Shown here piece after piece: positions 1 through 6,636 of a stretch of 6,636 nt of DNA; within the stretch, counting starts at the first letter, position 1; each line of letters starts with the position of its first letter. The position numbers and the translations under genes are program-made. This DNA is from JBGOUJ01 sp041477005. Its GTDB lineage: Bacteria; Acidobacteriota; Terriglobia; Bryobacterales; JACQDG01. The notes below the pieces were generated by a model that did not search any database, was not told the DNA's origin, and worked only from the letters and a program-made list of their open reading frames with translations. The stretch spans positions 1 to 6,636 of the forward strand of contig JBGOUJ010000440.1 of assembly GCA_041477005.1 (NCBI GenBank), in the 5' to 3' direction.

Positions 1-53
1 CGGCGCCGCGGGCGCAGCCGGCGATGCCCGCCGGCGGGGGAGGGTCGCTGTAG
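1..53 (+). CDS. C-terminal end of an upstream gene (partial, probable)
   Basis: Reading from base 3 gives 16 codons, translated APRAQPAMPAGGGGSL, closed by TAG at 51-53, and the permease ATG follows immediately. The Pro/Gly/Ala-rich tail and the stop-against-start arrangement suggest an upstream gene of the same operon. In MacAB-TolC-type loci the neighbour is usually a periplasmic adaptor (HlyD/MacA family) or the ABC ATPase. A low-complexity tail fits an adaptor somewhat better, but nothing in these few residues identifies a family. All three forward frames are open over this short stretch, so it could also be non-coding leader. The product is not assigned. Confidence 0.4.
   Translation, partial: APRAQPAMPAGGGGSL
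39..43 (+). promoter_or_regulatory. Shine-Dalgarno site of the permease gene
   Basis: GGAGG lies inside the purine run GGGGGAGGG (36-44) and ends 10 nt before the ATG at 54. This is a strong ribosome-binding site, and it supports that ATG as the true start. Confidence 0.7.
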
Positions 54-1313
54 ATGCGCGACTGGATGGCCCGCTATTTGCCCGAGCTGTGGATGGGGCT
101 GAGCAGCCTGCTGGTGCACAAGCTCCGCTCGCTGCTCACCATGTTGGGGATGATCTTCGGCGTCGGGGCGGTGGTCGCCATGCTGTCGATCACCGCCGGT
201 GCGCAGCAGCAGATGATCAGCTTTATCGAGCTGCTGGGGGTCAACAACATCATCATCGAGGCCCGGGAAGCGGCCGACCGGGACGAGCTGCAGGCGGTGC
301 GCCAGGTCTCGCCGGGGCTCAGCTTCCGCGATTTCCGCGCCATCCAGGAAAACACCCAGGGCGTCGTGGCCCTGACCCCGCGCAAGCGCTTCAAGCCGAC
401 CAAGGTGTTCCCCAAGACCAACCAGGAATTCCCGATGCTGATCGGCGTGCTGCCGAATTATCTGCAGATCAACAGCCTGACGCTGGTCGAGGGGCGCTTC
501 TTCACCGGCGAGGAAGACGCCGCCTCGGCGCCGGTGTGCGTGCTCGGTGAAAAGGCCAAAGTCAACCTGCTCGGCTACGGCGAGGCGGTGGGCAGCTTCG
601 TGAAGGTCAACGACACCTGGCTGCAGGTGATCGGCGTGATGGCGCCGCAGGCCACGGCCGACTCGGAGGTCGAGGGGATGCAGGCGAGCGACCGCAACAA
701 CCAGGTGATTGCCCCGCTCAACACCGTCATGCGCCGCTTCGACGACAACAACAGCTACCTCAAGGATGAGATCGACGGCATCTTCCTCCGGGTGGCGCCC
801 AACGTCAACTCCATCGAGACGGCGGAGGTGGTGCGGACCATCCTGACCGCCACCCACAAAGACGCCGGCGACTTCACCGTGGTTGTGCCGGCCGGGCTGC
901 TCGAAGAGCGGCGCCGGACGCAGTTCATCTTCGAGGTGGTCATGATCTGCATCGCCGGCATCTCGCTGCTGGTCGGCGGAATAGGGATCATGAATATTAT
1001 GCTGGCCACGGTGCTGGAGCGGACGCGCGAGATCGGCATCCGCCGCGCCATCGGCGCCCGCCAGAGCGACATCATCCGCCAGTTCCTGATCGAGGCCGTG
1101 CTGATCTCGATCGTGGGCGGGCTGATCGGCATCGCCGCCGGCTTCAGCGGCTCGCGCGTGATCGCGCTGATCGCCGGCTGGTCCACGGTGGTGACGGCGG
1201 TCTCGATCCTGGTGGCTTTCGGCGTCTCGGTCTTCATCGGCCTGTTGTTCGGCATCTATCCTGCCGTGCAGGCGGCGAAGCTCGACCCGATCGAGGCGAT
1301 CCGGTACGAGTGA
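54..1313 (+). CDS. ABC transporter permease, FtsX/MacB family, without ATPase domain
   Basis: Inner-membrane permease of the type VII (MacB/LolCE-like) ABC superfamily, 419 aa. It probably works with a separate ATPase, an adaptor and the TolC-like protein encoded downstream as an efflux or export machine. Visible architecture: a short cytoplasmic N-terminus; TM1 at about residues 28-48, with LRSLLTMLGMIFGVGAVVAM typical of MacB; a large periplasmic domain at about 50-290, with GVLPNYLQIN and LVEGRFFTGEED; then three TM segments at about 291-316, 342-365 and 380-402. The cytoplasmic coupling stretch ERTREIGIRRAIGAR (322-336) is the family hallmark. The end, AAKLDPIEAIRYE, is also classic. E. 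coli MacB is a single chain of about 650 aa with an N-terminal ATPase. Here only the permease half is present, and its length is normal for split members. The start is fixed by a good ribosome-binding site and an abutting upstream stop. Substrate unknown; similar permeases export antibiotics, peptides, siderophores or lipoproteins. Confidence 0.93.
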   Translation: MRDWMARYLPELWMGLSSLLVHKLRSLLTMLGMIFGVGAVVAMLSITAGAQQQMISFIELLGVNNIIIEAREAADRDELQAVRQVSPGLSFRDFRAIQENTQGVVALTPRKRFKPTKVFPKTNQEFPMLIGVLPNYLQINSLTLVEGRFFTGEEDAASAPVCVLGEKAKVNLLGYGEAVGSFVKVNDTWLQVIGVMAPQATADSEVEGMQASDRNNQVIAPLNTVMRRFDDNNSYLKDEIDGIFLRVAPNVNSIETAEVVRTILTATHKDAGDFTVVVPAGLLEERRRTQFIFEVVMICIAGISLLVGGIGIMNIMLATVLERTREIGIRRAIGARQSDIIRQFLIEAVLISIVGGLIGIAAGFSGSRVIALIAGWSTVVTAVSILVAFGVSVFIGLLFGIYPAVQAAKLDPIEAIRYE

Positions 1314-1382
1314 GTCATGGTCCTTTCAGGCCCGCAGGGGCGTTCCATCGATAAATCAATAAATCAGCAAATCCTCAATACT
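1314..1382 (+). other. A/T-rich spacer between permease and tolC-like gene
   Basis: This 69-bp stretch separates the permease stop from the preferred start of the TolC-like gene. Its second half (about 1345-1382) is strikingly A/T-rich against the GC-rich surroundings. It stays open in the frame of the downstream gene from an ATG at 1317, so it could be read as a 22-residue N-terminal extension. That extension would precede a complete signal peptide, which makes it unlikely to be coding. There is a small GCCC/GGGC hairpin possibility at 1330-1341. No convincing -35/-10 pair and no Shine-Dalgarno sequence were found before 1383. Confidence 0.6.
1351..1382 (+). repeat. 8-nt tandem repeat in the spacer
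   Basis: Consecutive octamers read ATAAATCA (1351-1358), ATAAATCA (1359-1366), GCAAATCC (1367-1374) and TCAATACT (1375-1382). The first two are identical, the third keeps the AAATC core in the same phase, and the fourth is barely recognisable. The AAATC cores start at 1353, 1361 and 1369, exactly 8 nt apart. The repeat ends directly at the preferred tolC-like start codon. It may be a slippage product or an unstructured ribosome-loading leader, and neither role is shown. Confidence 0.6.
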
Positions 1383-3026
1383 ATGATTCGTCGAGCCTTT
1401 ATCTTCAACATCCTGCTGGCCACCGGCCTGTGGGCCCAGATCGCCACCTTCCCCAAGGCGTCCTATTTTCGCGAGCAGTGGACCAGGCCGCCGCTGGAGG
1501 TCGAGCTGCAGCCGCCGTCGCGGCTGGAGGATTACGTCGCGGGGGACAAGCTGGAGCTGTCGCTGCGCTCCTACATCGACCTGGTCATGGCCAACAACAC
1601 CGATGTCGCCATCCAGCGGCTCACGGTGGTGACCTTCCAGGACGCCATCCAGCGCGCCTTCGCTCCCTTCGACCCGAGCTTCCAGGGCTCGTTTAACTCC
1701 AGCCGCGCCAACACGCCGTCCAACGACCTGCTGGCCGGCGCCTCGATCGTCAGCAGTCTGGCGCAGCGCGCCGGCTTCGGCTACACCCAGACGATGCAGA
1801 ACGGCACGCAATACACGGTCGGCTTCGTGGGCGCCAAGAACACCAGCAACAGCGCGTTCACCAGCTTCAACCCCAGTATCCAGACCACTCTTCAGGTCAC
1901 CGTTTCCCAGCCGCTGCTGCGCAACCGGGGAACCTACGTCAACCGCATCCCCATCATGATCGCCCGGTCGCAATACCGCGCCAGTGAGTCCGATCTGCGC
2001 GGGAACGTCGTCACCCTGCTGACGCAGGCCGAGAACGCCTTCTGGGACGCAATCTCCGCCCGGGAGACGCTCAAAGTGCGGCAGAAATCGCTGGAGCTGG
2101 CGGAGGCGTTTCTCAAGCTGAACCGGCGGGAGCTCGAGCTGGGCGCTATCTCGCCTCTTGACATCTACCAGCCCGAGCAGCAGGAGGCCTCGGCCCGGTT
2201 GGCCGTGACCCAGGCGATCTACCAGCTCAAGCAGGTGGAAGACGTGCTGCGCAAGTGGATCGGCGCCGATCTGCACCCCGGTATTCGGAAGCTGCCCCTT
2301 GTACTGACCGAGACGGTTCTGCCGCCGGGAGAAGGGCCGTCTGTCGACGAACAGGAGGAGCTGGCCAAAGGCCTGCGGCTGCGTCCGGAGCTGGGAAGCT
2401 CCCAGTTCAACACCGACGCCGCCGAGCTGAAGATCCAGTCCACCACCAACCAGTTGCGCCCCGATCTGTCTCTGGGCGGCAACTACATCTCGCAAGGGCG
2501 CGGTGGAAACTTCTTCCAGCGCAGTCTCACCGGCGCCCTCGACGGCTCGGCGACCACCACTCTGATTCCCGGCGGCTTCACCGACGCCATCGACCAGTTG
2601 TTCGGCTTTGGGTATCCGGTCTATGGCTTCAGCCTGAACCTGCGGCTCCCGTTGCGAAACCGCCAGGCGGCTGCCGACCTGGCCGACGCTTTGGTCGAAA
2701 GGAAGCGCCGGGCGCTGACCCAGCGCAACCTGGAGCAGCAGATCCGCCTGCAGGTGCTCAACGCCATCGCCGGCGTGGAGCAGAGCCGGGCCAGCGTGAA
2801 ACAGGCCGCCCTGGCTCGCGATTTCGCCCAAAAGCGCCTGGAAGCCGAGCAGAAGAAATACGAGCTCGGCGCCCGCGAGGCCTTCTTCGTCCTCCAGGCC
2901 CAGATCGACCTGGCCACGGCCGAAAGCGACCTGCTCTCGCAATCGATCGGCTACCGGCGTAACCTGCTGGCCCTGTACCAGTCCACCGGGACGCTGCTCG
3001 ACGAGCGCCACGTAGTGGTGCAGTAA
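1383..3026 (+). CDS. TolC-family outer-membrane efflux protein
   Basis: Outer-membrane channel component of a tripartite efflux/type I export system, 547 aa from the ATG at 1383. That start is chosen because it begins a clean Sec signal peptide, MIRRAFIFNILLATGLWA, with cleavage expected near residues 18-19. The upstream ATG at 1317 would bury the signal behind 22 residues. The body shows the internal duplication of the family. Long heptad-like helices at about 201-292 contain AENAFWDAISA and LELGAISPLDIYQ. They are echoed at about 446-532 by KKYELGAREAFFVLQAQIDL. The segments QPLLRNR (176-182) and LPLRNRQA (422-429) mark equivalent barrel-to-helix junctions. Gly/Ser/Thr/Asn-rich, beta-prone segments at about 97-175 and 358-421 would form the barrel. 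The second one includes a long probable surface loop (about 371-410). It lies downstream of the permease in the same orientation, so an operon is likely. It is longer than E. coli TolC (about 490 aa), mainly in the barrel/loop regions. No obvious ribosome-binding site precedes the start. Confidence 0.92.
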   Translation: MIRRAFIFNILLATGLWAQIATFPKASYFREQWTRPPLEVELQPPSRLEDYVAGDKLELSLRSYIDLVMANNTDVAIQRLTVVTFQDAIQRAFAPFDPSFQGSFNSSRANTPSNDLLAGASIVSSLAQRAGFGYTQTMQNGTQYTVGFVGAKNTSNSAFTSFNPSIQTTLQVTVSQPLLRNRGTYVNRIPIMIARSQYRASESDLRGNVVTLLTQAENAFWDAISARETLKVRQKSLELAEAFLKLNRRELELGAISPLDIYQPEQQEASARLAVTQAIYQLKQVEDVLRKWIGADLHPGIRKLPLVLTETVLPPGEGPSVDEQEELAKGLRLRPELGSSQFNTDAAELKIQSTTNQLRPDLSLGGNYISQGRGGNFFQRSLTGALDGSATTTLIPGGFTDAIDQLFGFGYPVYGFSLNLRLPLRNRQAAADLADALVERKRRALTQRNLEQQIRLQVLNAIAGVEQSRASVKQAALARDFAQKRLEAEQKKYELGAREAFFVLQAQIDLATAESDLLSQSIGYRRNLLALYQSTGTLLDERHVVVQ

Positions 3027-3027
3027 G

Positions 3028-3044
3028 GCCGGCCCTTCGCCGGC
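3028..3044. terminator. GC hairpin between convergent genes, possible weak terminator
   Basis: GCCGGC (3028-3033), loop CCTTC, GCCGGC (3039-3044) forms a perfect 6-bp GC stem just after the tolC-like stop, within the 34-bp gap before the purF stop. Neither strand has a T tract after the stem, so this is not a canonical intrinsic terminator. It could still halt or protect transcripts from either side. The position is the main support. Confidence 0.35.
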
Positions 3045-3060
3045 GTGGCTGGGACTGGGG

Positions 3061-4476
3061 CTACTTTCTTCGAAGATTGCCCTGGAGCAGGGTCTCGATC
3101 CCCACCAGGTCGGTGGGATAGTGGGCGGTGTAGCAGGCGTAGCAGTAGTGGCCGTTCTGGTCGGCGACCGCCTGGCGCAGCCCTTCCAGCGAGAGATAGC
3201 CGATCGAGTCGGCTTCCACGTGGCGGCGGATCTCCTCGACCGAGTGGCTGGAGGCGATCAGCTCCTCCTTGCTCGGGGTATCGACGCCGTAATAGCACGG
3301 CGAAATGGTGGGCGGGCCGGAGATGCGCAGGTGGACCTCGCGGGCGCCGGCCTGGCGAACCAGGCGCACGATCTTGCGACTGGTTGTGCCACGCACGATC
3401 GAATCGTCCACCAGTACCACGCGCTTGCCCTCGATCAGCGACCGCACCGGATTCAGCTTCAGCTTCACGCCGAAATCGCGAATGGCCTGCGACGGCTCGA
3501 TGAACGTGCGGCCCACGTAGTGATTGCGGATCAGGGCCACGCTGTAAGGAATGCCGGACTCGTTGGCGTAACCAACCGCCGCCGACACCCCCGAGTCGGG
3601 CACGGGCACTACGATGTCGGCTTCGGCCGGACATTCCCGGGCCAACAGCCGGCCCAGCATCTCACGCGACTCCTGCACCGGCCGGCCGAACACAATCGAA
3701 TCGGGGCGGGAAAAGTAGACGTGCTCGAAGACGCAGTGCGAGCGCGGCTGCTCGGGAGCGAAGCGCTCCCGGATCATCCCCTCCGGCCCGATGATCACCA
3801 TCTCGCCCGGCTCGACGTCGCCCGTGTAGGTGGCGCCGATCAGGTCGAAGGCGCAGGTTTCGGAGGCGAAAACGGGGCACTGCCGCCCGTCATACTCGAG
3901 CTGCCCCATCGCCAGGGGACGGAAGCCTCTCGGGTCGCGCACCACAATCAAGCGATTCTCGGAGAGCACCAGCAGGGAATAGGCGCCCTCGATCTGTAGC
4001 AAAGCTTCGCGCAGCGCGGCCGGCAGATCCCGCTCGCGAGAACGGGCGATCAGGTGCAGGATCACCTCGGTGTCGCTTGTTGCCTGGAAGATGGAGCCGG
4101 CGGCGTCCAGCTCCCGCCGCAGCTCGATGGCATTGGTCAGGTTGCCGTTGTGGGCGATCCCGATTTGCCCCTTGTTGCACTCCACGGTAAGCGGCTGGGC
4201 GTTGAGATAGGCCGAATCGCCGGCAGTCGAGTAGCGCGTATGCCCAATGGCCGCGGTCCCGGTCAGCTCCGCCAGCACCGGTTCGGTGAAGACGTCGGCC
4301 ACCAGGCCCATGGCCTTACGGCAAAGAATGCGGCGGCCGTCGGCGGCGCAGATGCCGGCGCTCTCCTGACCCCGGTGCTGCAAGGCATAGAGGCCGAGGT
4401 AGGTGAGCTTGGCCGCCTCGGGATTGCCGTAGGTGGCGAAAATGGCGCACTCTTCGTGGAATCGGTCCGGTCTCAT
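3061..4476 (-). CDS. purF: Amidophosphoribosyltransferase (glutamine PRPP amidotransferase)
   Basis: Cytoplasmic enzyme of the first committed step of purine synthesis: PRPP + glutamine + H2O gives 5-phosphoribosylamine + glutamate + diphosphate. It has 471 aa, close to the Bacillus enzyme. The N-terminal class II (Ntn) glutaminase domain shows Cys10 after a short propeptide (MRPDRFHEE), GHTRYST (78-84), HNGNLTNA (109-116) and SDTEVILH (134-141). The phosphoribosyltransferase domain shows PVPDSG (291-296), the flexible loop RNHYVGRTFIEPSQ (317-330) and the PRPP loop VVLVDDSIVRGTT (353-365). Cys248, Cys394, Cys445 and Cys448 match the four [4Fe-4S] ligands of the B. subtilis type. The ATG at 4476 is preferred over a GTG at 4497. 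It gives a 9-residue propeptide, overlaps the purL stop as ATGA, and has GGGAGG 9 nt upstream. The family is known to be feedback-inhibited by purine nucleotides; that is not visible here. Confidence 0.97.
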   Translation of the reverse strand: MRPDRFHEECAIFATYGNPEAAKLTYLGLYALQHRGQESAGICAADGRRILCRKAMGLVADVFTEPVLAELTGTAAIGHTRYSTAGDSAYLNAQPLTVECNKGQIGIAHNGNLTNAIELRRELDAAGSIFQATSDTEVILHLIARSRERDLPAALREALLQIEGAYSLLVLSENRLIVVRDPRGFRPLAMGQLEYDGRQCPVFASETCAFDLIGATYTGDVEPGEMVIIGPEGMIRERFAPEQPRSHCVFEHVYFSRPDSIVFGRPVQESREMLGRLLARECPAEADIVVPVPDSGVSAAVGYANESGIPYSVALIRNHYVGRTFIEPSQAIRDFGVKLKLNPVRSLIEGKRVVLVDDSIVRGTTSRKIVRLVRQAGAREVHLRISGPPTISPCYYGVDTPSKEELIASSHSVEEIRRHVEADSIGYLSLEGLRQAVADQNGHYCYACYTAHYPTDLVGIETLLQGNLRRK

Positions 4477-6636
4477 GCTTCCAAGCCTCCCGCCCACATC
4501 GCGTACAACGAATTGACGCTGGCCGTGAAGAGATCCTGCCCGTCCAGGCGGAAACTGATCTCTCCTGCCACAGTCTCTCCCACCACCGGCGCATCCACCA
4601 CGTGCCGCGCGGCGACCTCGAAGATTCCGGGCAGATGGCGCGGCTCGACCGAGAGCAGGAGGCGCGACGGCGCTTCATGGAAGAGCAGTGGAACAGGGTC
4701 TAGCCCACCACCCGCGAGTTCCACCCGCGCCCCGATCCGGCGCGGCCCCAAACTGCACTCGGCGATCGCCACCGCCAATCCACCGTCGCTCACATCGTGA
4801 GCCGACTCGGCCAGCTCGCTCCTTACGATCTCACGCGCCGCCGCCTGCACGCGCCTCTCATAGTCCATATCGAGCGCCGGCGGCAATCCCCACAGCTCGC
4901 TCAGGATCACCTTGGCAAACTGCGAGCTGCCGAAGCGGCGCTCCAGTTGGTCGGAGGCGCCCGGCAGCAGCCCGCCCAGCAGAACCAGCCTCCGGCCGGG
5001 ATGCTGGAAGAGCATCGGCGCCGGCCGGCGCGTCTCCAGCAGCCCGATGACGCCCACCACCGGCGTCGGGTAGATCGCTTCCCCCAGCGTCTCGTTGTAG
5101 AGGCTGACGTTGCCGCCGGTGATCGGCGTCCCGAAAAAGCGGCAGGCCTCGCCCAGGCCTTCGATCGCTTCGATCAACTGGCCCATAATCTCCGGGCGCT
5201 CGGGGTTACCGAAGTTCAAGCAATTGGTCGCCGCCACCGGCTCGGCCCCCACCGTAGAAAGATTGCGGCAGGACTCGGCCACGGCCAGCCGCGCGCCCTC
5301 ACGGGGCGAGAGATAGCAATAGCGGCCGTTGCCGTCGAGCGACATGGCGATCGAGGTCCCCGTTTCTTTGATGCGCACGATGGCGGCGTCGGCGCCGGGT
5401 CCTTGAATGGTGTTGGTCCGCACCGAGTAGTCGTACTGCTCCCAAATCCAGCGCTTGGAGCAGATATCGGCGGAAGCGAGCAGCGCCGCGAGATCTCCGG
5501 CCAATTGTGCGCCGGAGCGAGGAGCGATCGCCGGGCCGTCGAGCGGGGCGCGGCGCATAGGCGTTGTGGCCGGGCGGCGGTAAACGGGCGCCTGGTCTGA
5601 AAGCGCGGCGTTGGGAATCTCGGCCACGACCTGGCCGTGATCCTTCACCCGCAGCTTGCCGTCGCCGGTCACTTGCCCGATGGTCACGGCGTCCAAACCC
5701 CATTTGCGGAAGACGCGGAAGATCTCCTCTTCGCGTCCCCTGTCGGCCACCAGCAGCATGCGCTCCTGCGACTCCGAGAGCATGATCTCGTAAGGCGTCA
5801 TGCCGCTCTCCCGCTGCGGCACGTGAATCAGGTCGATTTCTATGCCGGTCCCGGCGCGTCCGCCCATCTCGCAGGTCGAGCAGGTGAGGCCGGCCGCGCC
5901 CATGTCCTGAATCCCGACGATGGCGCCGGTCTGCATCGCTTCCAGACAAGCTTCGAGCAACAGCTTCTCCAGGAACGGATCGCCCACCTGCACATTGGGC
6001 CGCTTCTCCATGGATTGCTCGTCAAACTCGGCCGAGGCCATCGACGCGCCGTGGATGCCGTCGCGGCCGGTCTTGGCGCCGACATAGATCACGGGGTTGC
6101 CCACGCCCGTGGCGCGCGCGCGAAAGATCCGGTCGCGGGGGAACACGCCCAGGGCAAAGACGTTGACCAGCGGATTGCCGCTGTAGCCGGGTTCGAAGAC
6201 GCACTCGCCGCCGACGGTCGGGACGCCAAAGCAGTTGCCGTAGTGGGCGATGCCGCCGACCACCCCTTCCAGGATTCTGCGGTTGCGCGTTTCGCTCAAC
6301 GGCCCGAATCGCAGCGAATCCATCACCGCGAGCGGCCGTGCTCCCATGGTGAAAATATCGCGCAGGATGCCGCCCACGCCGGTGGCCGCGCCCTGAAACG
6401 GCTCGATGAAGCTGGGGTGATTGTGCGACTCGATCTTGAAGGCCACCGCATAGCCCGAGCCGATGTCGATGACACCGGCGTTCTCCCCCGGCCCTTCCAC
6501 CACCCGCGCCCCCTCGGTCGGCAGCTTTTTCAGGTGGACGCGCGAGCTCTTGTAGGAGCAATGCTCGCTCCACATCACGCTGAAGATGCCCAGCTCGGTC
6601 AAGGTCGGCTCGCGGCCGAGGAGGCGCAAGATGGTC
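4473..6636 (-). CDS. purL: Phosphoribosylformylglycinamidine synthase, subunit PurL (5' partial)
   Basis: ATP-dependent synthetase subunit of FGAM synthase, which converts FGAR to FGAM at step 4 of purine synthesis in the cytoplasm. About 721 residues are visible, and the reading frame runs off the right edge. A TTG at 6629 could be taken as a start, but homologues carry about 20-40 residues before the LGREPTLTELGIFSVMWSEHC motif, so the true start is outside. Counting from 6629, motifs include FKIESHNHPSF (64-74), GAATGVGGILRDIF (80-93), GGECVFEPGYSGNP (140-153), GAKTGRDGIHGASMASAEFD (184-203), QDMGAAGLTCSTCEMGGRAGTG (part of 241-262), WEQYDYSVRTNTIQGPG (396-412), TGGNVSLYNET (504-514) and AHDVSDGGLAVAI (610-622). 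The duplicated ATP-grasp-unlike (AIRS-type) fold is intact to the natural C-terminus. The size shows the small form, which lacks the fused glutaminase. It therefore needs separate PurQ and PurS, not seen here and probably upstream. It overlaps purF by 4 nt, so the two genes are translationally coupled. Confidence 0.97.
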   Translation of the reverse strand, partial: TILRLLGREPTLTELGIFSVMWSEHCSYKSSRVHLKKLPTEGARVVEGPGENAGVIDIGSGYAVAFKIESHNHPSFIEPFQGAATGVGGILRDIFTMGARPLAVMDSLRFGPLSETRNRRILEGVVGGIAHYGNCFGVPTVGGECVFEPGYSGNPLVNVFALGVFPRDRIFRARATGVGNPVIYVGAKTGRDGIHGASMASAEFDEQSMEKRPNVQVGDPFLEKLLLEACLEAMQTGAIVGIQDMGAAGLTCSTCEMGGRAGTGIEIDLIHVPQRESGMTPYEIMLSESQERMLLVADRGREEEIFRVFRKWGLDAVTIGQVTGDGKLRVKDHGQVVAEIPNAALSDQAPVYRRPATTPMRRAPLDGPAIAPRSGAQLAGDLAALLASADICSKRWIWEQYDYSVRTNTIQGPGADAAIVRIKETGTSIAMSLDGNGRYCYLSPREGARLAVAESCRNLSTVGAEPVAATNCLNFGNPERPEIMGQLIEAIEGLGEACRFFGTPITGGNVSLYNETLGEAIYPTPVVGVIGLLETRRPAPMLFQHPGRRLVLLGGLLPGASDQLERRFGSSQFAKVILSELWGLPPALDMDYERRVQAAAREIVRSELAESAHDVSDGGLAVAIAECSLGPRRIGARVELAGGGLDPVPLLFHEAPSRLLLSVEPRHLPGIFEVAARHVVDAPVVGETVAGEISFRLDGQDLFTASVNSLYAMWAGGLEA
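4486..4491 (-). promoter_or_regulatory. Shine-Dalgarno site of purF inside the purL 3' end
   Basis: On the minus strand GGGAGG occupies 4491-4486, leaving 9 nt before the ATG at 4476-4474. Together with the ATGA overlap it decides the purF start and shows that purF can be initiated by re-starting ribosomes finishing purL. Confidence 0.65.

Noticed and set aside
244..260. AAC/ATC triplet run in the permease gene
   Set aside because: It simply encodes NNIIIE, a conserved position of MacB-like permeases just after TM1, and is not a repeat element.
1314..1382. Possible promoter for the tolC-like gene in the A/T-rich spacer
   Set aside because: No paired -35 and -10 hexamers at acceptable spacing could be found. 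The A/T content alone is not enough.
1356..3011. 551-codon open frame on the minus strand, opposite the tolC-like gene
   Set aside because: Its translation is low-complexity, rich in Gly, Leu, Gln, Val and Arg, with no recognisable domain. It covers almost exactly the tolC-like gene, whose family motifs and signal peptide are clear. Long antisense frames like this arise routinely from GC-rich codon use.
3121..3999. 292-codon plus-strand open frame inside purF
   Set aside because: The product is rich in His, Arg, Ala, Gly and Asp with no family features. The opposite strand encodes an unmistakable PurF, so this is a shadow frame.
4054..5600. Two overlapping plus-strand frames (248 and 267 codons) opposite purF/purL
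   Set aside because: They cross the purF/purL boundary without any sign of a ribosome-binding site or a known domain, and the reverse strand holds conserved PurL motifs throughout.
5299..6573. Additional minus-strand frames of 183 and 216 codons within purL
   Set aside because: These are out-of-frame readings of the purL coding strand with Arg/Gly/Pro-rich composition. The PurL frame is uninterrupted, so there is no frameshift to explain.
6627..6629. TTG as the start codon of purL
   Set aside because: The frame stays open to the window edge and PurL homologues extend further at the N-terminus, so the gene is better treated as truncated by the window.

Overview
The window is high-GC bacterial DNA (roughly two thirds G+C by eye) with tightly packed genes in two convergent blocks. 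I recognise four substantial genes plus the probable tail of a fifth. The organism is probably a didermic bacterium, because a TolC-type outer-membrane protein is encoded. The hydrophobic signal peptide ending in WAQ, the MacB-like permease next to a TolC-like gene, and a Bacillus-type PurL/PurF pair would suit Acidobacteriota (Solibacter/Bryobacter group). That placement is an inference from style, not a proof.

Left block, plus strand, about 1-3026: the last codons of an upstream gene stop directly against the ATG of a FtsX/MacB-type ABC permease (54-1313). A short A/T-rich spacer with an 8-nt tandem repeat follows, then a TolC-family outer-membrane efflux protein (1383-3026). The permease carries no ATPase domain, so its ATPase, and probably a periplasmic adaptor, should lie left of the window. 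Together they would form a tripartite efflux or export system across both membranes. The substrate cannot be read from the sequence.

Right block, minus strand, 3061-6636: purL (formylglycinamidine ribonucleotide synthase, small Bacillus-type subunit, 5' end cut by the window edge) is followed by purF (glutamine PRPP amidotransferase) with a 4-nt ATGA overlap. These encode steps 4 and 1 of de novo purine synthesis and are almost certainly co-transcribed from a promoter right of the window. PurF has a predicted propeptide and all four cysteines expected for a [4Fe-4S] cluster.

The two blocks meet tail to tail across 34 bp containing one small GC hairpin. I see no mobile element, RNA gene, CRISPR array or unknown system. 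The region looks ordinary, and the most unusual local signals are the repeat-bearing spacer before tolC and the start-codon choice there.
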